A stretch of DNA of 64,000 nt from JAQTNA01 sp043743785 (GTDB taxonomy: Bacteria; Pseudomonadota; Gammaproteobacteria; Burkholderiales; Rhodocyclaceae). The number at the start of each line of letters is the position of its first letter. Within the stretch, counting starts at the first letter, position 1. Below the pieces are notes generated by a model. That model was not told where the DNA came from. It did no database searches and worked only from the letters and a program-made list of their open reading frames with translations. Below are positions 59,561 through 64,000 of this stretch, one piece after another. The stretch lies in NCBI GenBank assembly GCA_043743785.1, contig JAYTVW010000027.1, forward strand, positions 32,711-96,710, written 5' to 3'. The translations under genes and the position numbers were made by a program.

Positions 59561-59575
59561 AATATTGCCCCACCC

Positions 59576-59675
59576 GTAGGGCGCAATAAGCGCAGCGCAT
59601 TGCGCCGATCCGTAGAGATATCGCCGACCCGTGGCAAGACAAGCGGCGCAATGCGCGTTGCTTATTGCACCCTAC
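59576..59675. repeat. Inverted repeat of REP type
   Basis: GTAGGGCGCAATAAGCGCAG at the left and its approximate inverted copy (GCGCGTTGCTTATTGCACCC then TAC) at the right. The right arm provides the last codons and stop of the MATE gene. Confidence 0.7.
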
Positions 59676-61023
59676 ACCGGCTCACCCTCTCCAGATAAAC
59701 CGTCACCAGGCCGCCCGCCACCCCCAGGCTGCCGATGGCGGCGAGCCAGAAGCCCGGCGCGCCCAGGGGCGGCACGAGGCCGGCGGGTAGCGGCCCGAGC
59801 AGATTCGTCAGCCCCAGCACATAGCCGCCGCCCAGGCCCAAGCCCCACAGGGCCGTGGCGTAAATGAGCATGGGCATCACGGTACGGTGATAGCCCCGGA
59901 GCACATTCACCGCCACCGCCTGCAGGGCGTCGAAGAAGTGGTAACAGGCCACCAGACTGATGAGGCCGGCGGCGATGGCCGCCACCTTCCCATCCGTCAC
60001 GTAGAAACCCGCGATCCATGCCCGGCCGAACCACAAAGCCCCGCACACCGGCAGGGCCGCCGCGAGGCCCATGGCGATGGCGACGAAACCCGTGACGCGG
60101 GCCTGCCGCGCCTCCCCCGCCCCCAGGGCCTGGCCCACTAGAACGGCGGCAGCGTGGCCCAGGGAGGCGGGCAGCATGAAACACAGGGCACCCAGGTTGG
60201 CGGCGACCTGGTGGGCTGCCGACACGTCCGGCCCCAGGCGGGCAATGAACAAGGCCATGAAGGTGTAGGCCGTCACATCCACCAGAAAGGTCGCGCCGAT
60301 GGGCAGGCCCAGTTTCAGCTGGCGCGCGATGAGCTTCGGGTCGGGCCAGGACCAACGTTCGAAAACCCCATAGGGCCGATAGGCAGCCTCCCGCCGCACC
60401 CACCACAGGGTCAGCCCCAGGACGACCCAGGCCGTCACCGCGCTGGCCATGGCACAGCCCGCGCCACCCTGGGCCGCCACCCCAAGGCCGCCGTACATGA
60501 ACCAGACGTTCAAGGGCAACTTGATCAAGAGGCCCAGCACCTGAAAAACCATCATGGGCCGCGGCAGGGACACGGCGGTGGACCAGCCGTAGGGCACCCG
60601 GAACAGCAGCAAGGCCGGCACGCCGCAGGCCTGCCAGAACAGGAAGGCCCGCACCTTGGTTTCCACTACCGGCTGCAGGCGGCTGAGGGCGAGGAAGGGT
60701 TCCGGAAACACCAGCAGGAGTCCGCAGGGCAGGGCCAGGAACAGGGCCAGCCAGGCGGACTGGCGTACCTGCTCGCCGATGGCCGCCGTCTCCCCCGCCC
60801 CGTGCAGCCGGGCCACCACGGGGGAAAGGGCAATGAGCACCCCCATGAGGGCCACGAACACACTATAGAAAATGCTGCTGCCGACCCCCACCGCCGCTAG
60901 GTCCGCCGGCGACAGATGCCCGGCCATGAGCGTATCGACCAGGCCGTAGCCCATCACCGCCAACTGGCCGACGAAGACCGGCCAGGCGAGATGGACGAGG
61001 GCGCGGGTAGTGGAAGGAAGCAT
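59662..61023 (-). CDS. MATE family multidrug efflux transporter
   Basis: A 453-residue NorM-like protein with 12 predicted TM helices; ALVHLAWPVFVGQLAVMGYG and MAGHLSPADLAAVGVG open the first half, GLPIGATFLVDVTAYTFMAL the second. These antiporters use Na+ or H+ to expel cationic drugs. The start is at MLPSTTR; the frame is open further upstream. The end overlaps a REP. Confidence 0.93.
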   Translation of the reverse strand: MLPSTTRALVHLAWPVFVGQLAVMGYGLVDTLMAGHLSPADLAAVGVGSSIFYSVFVALMGVLIALSPVVARLHGAGETAAIGEQVRQSAWLALFLALPCGLLLVFPEPFLALSRLQPVVETKVRAFLFWQACGVPALLLFRVPYGWSTAVSLPRPMMVFQVLGLLIKLPLNVWFMYGGLGVAAQGGAGCAMASAVTAWVVLGLTLWWVRREAAYRPYGVFERWSWPDPKLIARQLKLGLPIGATFLVDVTAYTFMALFIARLGPDVSAAHQVAANLGALCFMLPASLGHAAAVLVGQALGAGEARQARVTGFVAIAMGLAAALPVCGALWFGRAWIAGFYVTDGKVAAIAAGLISLVACYHFFDALQAVAVNVLRGYHRTVMPMLIYATALWGLGLGGGYVLGLTNLLGPLPAGLVPPLGAPGFWLAAIGSLGVAGGLVTVYLERVSRCRVQ

Positions 61024-61157
61024 GGCAGGACGATACCAGATGGCGAGCTCGAAACCGTGCCGTCGCCCCAAGAGAAGGCGGGCGCTTCTGCTTCCCGAAA
61101 CGACGAACCAACAGGGGGTTCGTCATCAAGCCGGGGCCGCCTCAAAGAGGCATTGGG

Positions 61158-61625
61158 TTAGCGATGGTAATTCCGCTGCACGAACGCGCTCAGCTTTTCA
61201 TGCACGGCGTACAACCAGGGAGCGCTCTGGAGCATATTGCTCAATATCTGGAAGAGTTCGTCCGCGTCGTCCTCGTATTCATGATTGACCGCGTTCCTAA
61301 GTTCCCGAACCGACTTCCACTTTTCAGCGTCATCCAGGATTTCAAGCTTTTCCATGAGCGCCAGTATGGCCCCGAAGGGCGAGGTGGCACTCTCCTCCTC
61401 GATGGCGACGCTTTTCATGGCCTTGCCCATGTGTTCCTGATAGGTGGCAAACCTTGTGGTAAACGCGGAGATGGTTTCCCGCTCATCCGAGCTCAGGCTG
61501 CCGACATCGCCTTGCCGGATCTTTTCCAGCGGCCCCTGCATCTTGCCGACCGAGTGCCGCACATCCGAGCGCATCCTGTCGAGGTGCTCCAGCTTCTTGT
61601 CGAGAATGGCGAGATTTTCACTCAT
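61158..61625 (-). CDS. HEPN-domain putative toxin
   Basis: One hundred and fifty-five alpha-helical residues. The HEPN RNase motif Rx4H appears in RELRNAVNHEY at about 109-119. The start overlaps the stop of the upstream nucleotidyltransferase (ATGA), as in HEPN/MNT toxin-antitoxin pairs, in which the MNT AMPylates the HEPN RNase. It is longer than typical HepT and could be a variant. Confidence 0.8.
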   Translation of the reverse strand: MSENLAILDKKLEHLDRMRSDVRHSVGKMQGPLEKIRQGDVGSLSSDERETISAFTTRFATYQEHMGKAMKSVAIEEESATSPFGAILALMEKLEILDDAEKWKSVRELRNAVNHEYEDDADELFQILSNMLQSAPWLYAVHEKLSAFVQRNYHR

Positions 61626-61903
61626 TTAAGACGCACTCCTGTTTGCTTGGCGATCCTGTGTATGGGCTTTTCCCCATTCCCGACCACCAGGTCCACGCTC
61701 AAGTCGAGAAGCGCCGTGAGCGCCCGCTTGCAGTCGATCTTCCGCATGAGGTCCGACGACTCGACCTGAACGAAGAGGTCCACGTCCCCGCCCCGCTTCC
61801 CGTCATCCACGCGGGAACCGAACAGCCAGATGGGGGCGTCATCCCCATACCGGGCGGAAATGATGTCCACCAGGCTTCTTGCCGCTTCCTCCGAAATTCG
61901 CAC
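61622..61903 (-). CDS. MNT-type nucleotidyltransferase, putative antitoxin
   Basis: Ninety-three residues from a GTG at 61903 (GGGGGACG ribosome site); the open frame upstream is repeat-derived. PIWLFGSRVDDGKRGGDVDL carries GSx(n)DxD, the Pol-beta active site, and LSVDLVVGNGEKPIH provides the third acidic residue. Partner of the HEPN gene. Confidence 0.82.
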   Translation of the reverse strand: MRISEEAARSLVDIISARYGDDAPIWLFGSRVDDGKRGGDVDLFVQVESSDLMRKIDCKRALTALLDLSVDLVVGNGEKPIHRIAKQTGVRLK

Positions 61904-62000
61904 ACCGTCCCCCGTTTGGCTGGCCGTACCAGGTCGGATGATAGCTCGCGCAGGGTGCAATGGCGAAACGTATTGCGCCGTAGGGTACGCGGCGGATTTG

Positions 62001-62026
62001 GTGGGTCGGAATGGATTCCGACCCAC
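62001..62026. repeat. REP-like hairpin
   Basis: GTGGGTCGGAAT and ATTCCGACCCAC form a 12-bp stem with a 2-nt loop; GTAGGG occurs just upstream. Confidence 0.65.
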
Positions 62027-62038
62027 AGTTCTGCTTGG

Positions 62039-62149
62039 TCATTCCGCTGCCTTGAACCTCAGCTCCCCCTGCTCGCTGAACTCGAACATGGGCCACCAGG
62101 CGATTTCCCAGGTGTGACCGTCCGGGTCGGCGAAGTAGGCGATGTGGCC
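62039..62149 (-). pseudogene. C-terminal remnant of a VOC (glyoxalase-like) protein
   Basis: Thirty-six codons, GHIAYFADPDGHTWEIAWWP to KAAE-stop. FADPDGHTWEIA is the standard last-strand motif of VOC-superfamily proteins; the rest of the gene is missing, with a stop just upstream. Confidence 0.75.
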
Positions 62150-62295
62150 ACCTCAAGGACCGGAACACACGGCCCCTATACCGGAAAATGTGCCGCGCCG
62201 CCTTTCCCACGGTCATCGCAAGGTCTTAATTTTGCTGCATGCTGCAGCGCATTACCCTAAAATGCACGGTTTTCCTGCGTTGTCTGGACCTCACC

Positions 62296-64000
62296 ATGAC
62301 CGCTCGCTTGCGCGAAATCCCCTATAACTACACCTCCTTCTCCGACCGGGAGATCGTCATCCGCCTGCTGGGCCACGAGCTGTGGGCCGTGCTGGACGAA
62401 CTCCGGGGCGAACGGGTCACCGGCCGCTCGGCCCGCATGCTCTACGAGGTGCTGGGGGACATCTGGGTGGTGCAGCGCAACCCCTACCTGGAGGATGACC
62501 TGCTGGCCAATCCCCAGCGCCGGGATGCCCTGGTGGGTGCCCTGCGCCATCGCCTGGGCGAAATCGCCAAGCGCCGCGCCGAATCCGAGAAGAATGGCGG
62601 GCTGGACGCCAACGCCCGGGAACGGGGCCGCAAGGTGGGCCTGCTGCTGGATGCCGCCCTGAAAGCAGTGGATGCGTTTGCCGCCCGCTTTGCCCAGACG
62701 GAAAAACTGCGCCGCCAGGTGGTGCGCACCCTGGAGAAGCACACCCGCCGGGACAACATCGCCTTCGACGGCCTGGCCAGGGTCAGCCACGTCACGGATG
62801 CCACCGACTGGCGCGTGGAATATCCCTTCGTGGTGCTGTATCCGGACACGGAAGAGGAGATCGCCGCCCTGGTGAAAGGCTCCATCGAGCTGGGGCTGAC
62901 CATCATCCCCCGGGGCGGCGGCACCGGCTACACCGGCGGCGCCATTCCGCTGACGCCCCTGTCGGTGGTTATCAACACCGAAAAGCTCATCGATATCGGC
63001 CCGGTGGAAGATCTGGTACTGCCCGGTCACAAGGAGGCCTACGCCACCATCCGCACAGGGGCTGGCGTGGTCACCAAGCGGGTGTCGGAAGCGGCGGAGG
63101 CCGCCGGCCGCGTCTTCGCCGTGGACCCCACCTCGGCGGATTCCTCCTGCGTCGGCGGCAACGTCGCCATGAACGCAGGCGGCAAGAAGGCCGTGCTGTG
63201 GGGCACAGCCCTGGACAACCTGGCCTGGTGGAAGATGGTCACGCCGGACGGCAACTGGCTGGAAGTGGAACGCATCAACCACAACTTCGGCAAGATCCAC
63301 GAGCAGGAGACGGTGGAATTCCGCCTGAAACGCTTCGATCCCACGGGTAAGAAGCTCTTGGGCGAGGAAATCCTCGCCCTGCCCGGCGCCAGCTGCCGCA
63401 AGGACGGCCTGGGCAAGGACGTCACGGACAAGTTCCTCGGCGGCATTCCCGGCGTGCAAAAAGAAGGCACAGACGGCATCATCGTCGCCTCACGCTGGGT
63501 GCTGCACAAGATGCCGCCGGTGACGCGCACCGTGTGCCTGGAATTCTTCGGCCAGGTGCGGGAAGCCGTGCCCTCCATCGTCGAAATCACCGACTACTTC
63601 AAGCCGGGCGGCAAGGGTCACGCCGCCGGTGTGCTGCTGGCTGGCCTGGAACACCTAGACGAGCGCTATGTGAAGGCCGTCGGATATGCCACCAAGGCCA
63701 AACGCCACGGCCGACCCAAGATGGTGCTGGTGGGGGACATCGTCGGCTTCGATGAAAACGCCGTCATGAGCGCCACCTCGGAAGTGGTACGCCTGGCCAA
63801 CGGCCGCTCCGGCGAAGGCTTCATCGCCGTCACGCCGGAAACCCGCAAGAAATTCTGGCTGGACCGCTCCCGCACCGCCGCCATTTCGCGCCACACCAAC
63901 GCCTTCAAGGTGAATGAAGACGTGGTGATCCCCCTGCCGCGCATGGGGGACTACTGCGACGGCATCGAGCGCATCAATATCGAGCTGTCCATCAAGAACA
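62296..64000 (+). CDS. DUF3683-type FAD-linked oxidoreductase (partial)
   Basis: Five hundred and sixty-eight codons, running off the right edge. The first ~190 residues are DUF3683-like (REIPYNYTSFSDREIVIRLL). A PCMH FAD-binding domain follows: VLYPDTEEEIAALVKGSIEL, IIPRGGGTGYTGGAIPLT, CVGGNVAMNAGG. Betaproteobacterial homologues are about 1300 residues and add an iron-sulfur heterodisulfide-reductase-like part, i.e. a GlpC/D-lactate dehydrogenase-like electron donor system. The partner domains are outside the window. Confidence 0.92.
   Translation, partial: MTARLREIPYNYTSFSDREIVIRLLGHELWAVLDELRGERVTGRSARMLYEVLGDIWVVQRNPYLEDDLLANPQRRDALVGALRHRLGEIAKRRAESEKNGGLDANARERGRKVGLLLDAALKAVDAFAARFAQTEKLRRQVVRTLEKHTRRDNIAFDGLARVSHVTDATDWRVEYPFVVLYPDTEEEIAALVKGSIELGLTIIPRGGGTGYTGGAIPLTPLSVVINTEKLIDIGPVEDLVLPGHKEAYATIRTGAGVVTKRVSEAAEAAGRVFAVDPTSADSSCVGGNVAMNAGGKKAVLWGTALDNLAWWKMVTPDGNWLEVERINHNFGKIHEQETVEFRLKRFDPTGKKLLGEEILALPGASCRKDGLGKDVTDKFLGGIPGVQKEGTDGIIVASRWVLHKMPPVTRTVCLEFFGQVREAVPSIVEITDYFKPGGKGHAAGVLLAGLEHLDERYVKAVGYATKAKRHGRPKMVLVGDIVGFDENAVMSATSEVVRLANGRSGEGFIAVTPETRKKFWLDRSRTAAISRHTNAFKVNEDVVIPLPRMGDYCDGIERINIELSIKN

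Noticed and set aside
62257..63459. 400-codon frame on the minus strand at the right edge
   Set aside because: The plus strand encodes the FAD-binding motifs over the same interval; the minus frame is a shadow.

Overview
The window is high-GC chromosomal DNA of a betaproteobacterium, most likely a member of the Rhodocyclales. The evidence is the rpsU-yqeY-dnaG-rpoD macromolecular-synthesis cluster with betaproteobacterial-type RpoD, IHF-like and DnaG proteins, an Aap-type amino-acid ABC transporter, a large DUF3683-type FAD oxidoreductase and abundant c-di-GMP enzymes. All calls come from reading the sequence; no database search was run.

Positions 1-23,150 are an integration hotspot. From the left edge: a tight toxin-antitoxin cassette (higB-higA-DUF4160-DUF2442 plus a truncated XRE-type gene) next to a tyrosine integrase (1284-2645); then a compact 7.1-kb element (2854-9998) bounded by two copies of the 3' half of a CAU-anticodon tRNA. 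That element encodes an integrase, small regulators, a Toprim primase-helicase, a VRR-NUC nuclease and a TerS-like protein but no capsid or tail gene, as expected for a phage satellite. Next is ychF (10302-11396), whose 5' end is itself an integration target: a third integrase reads away from it, and a degenerate copy of the first ~35 codons of ychF reappears at 16759-16873, followed by the decayed start of a fourth, related integrase. Between these copies lie an XRE regulator, a secreted protein, a lipoprotein, a serine recombinase and an unknown protein. From 17.1 to 21.7 kb there are prophage remnants (a tRNA-like sequence, KilA-N protein, portal-protein fragment) and unknown small genes, followed by a Panacea-type toxin-antitoxin pair and an IHF-alpha-like gene with an abnormal tail.

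Positions 23,150-64,000 are core genome: tRNA(CAU), rpoD, dnaG, yqeY, rpsU, a RhlE-type DEAD-box helicase, a PlsC-type acyltransferase coupled to a 7TMR-DISM diguanylate cyclase, two bacteriohemerythrins around tcdA, an alpha-carbonic anhydrase, glnS, a CHASE-PAS-GGDEF-EAL protein, crcB with DUF190, hrpA, a brnT/brnA pair with a nonsense codon in brnT, a CheX-like DUF3334 protein, DUF924, a periplasmic peroxiredoxin, an HNH protein, an EI24 membrane protein, an aapJQMP amino-acid importer, a CinA-type MoCF domain protein, rlhA, slyX, a MATE transporter, a HEPN/MNT pair and the start of a DUF3683-type oxidoreductase.

Two repeat families overlay the core part. One is a ~130-bp element with 25-35-nt purine-rich inverted arms (unit about GCAGAGGCG) present at least eight times between 35.7 and 57.2 kb. 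The other is REP-like, with a GTAG head and a hairpin, often as inverted pairs. Both have invaded coding ends: one forms the C-terminus of TcdA, one sits in frame inside hrpA, and REP heads supply the stop codons of hrpA and the HNH gene.
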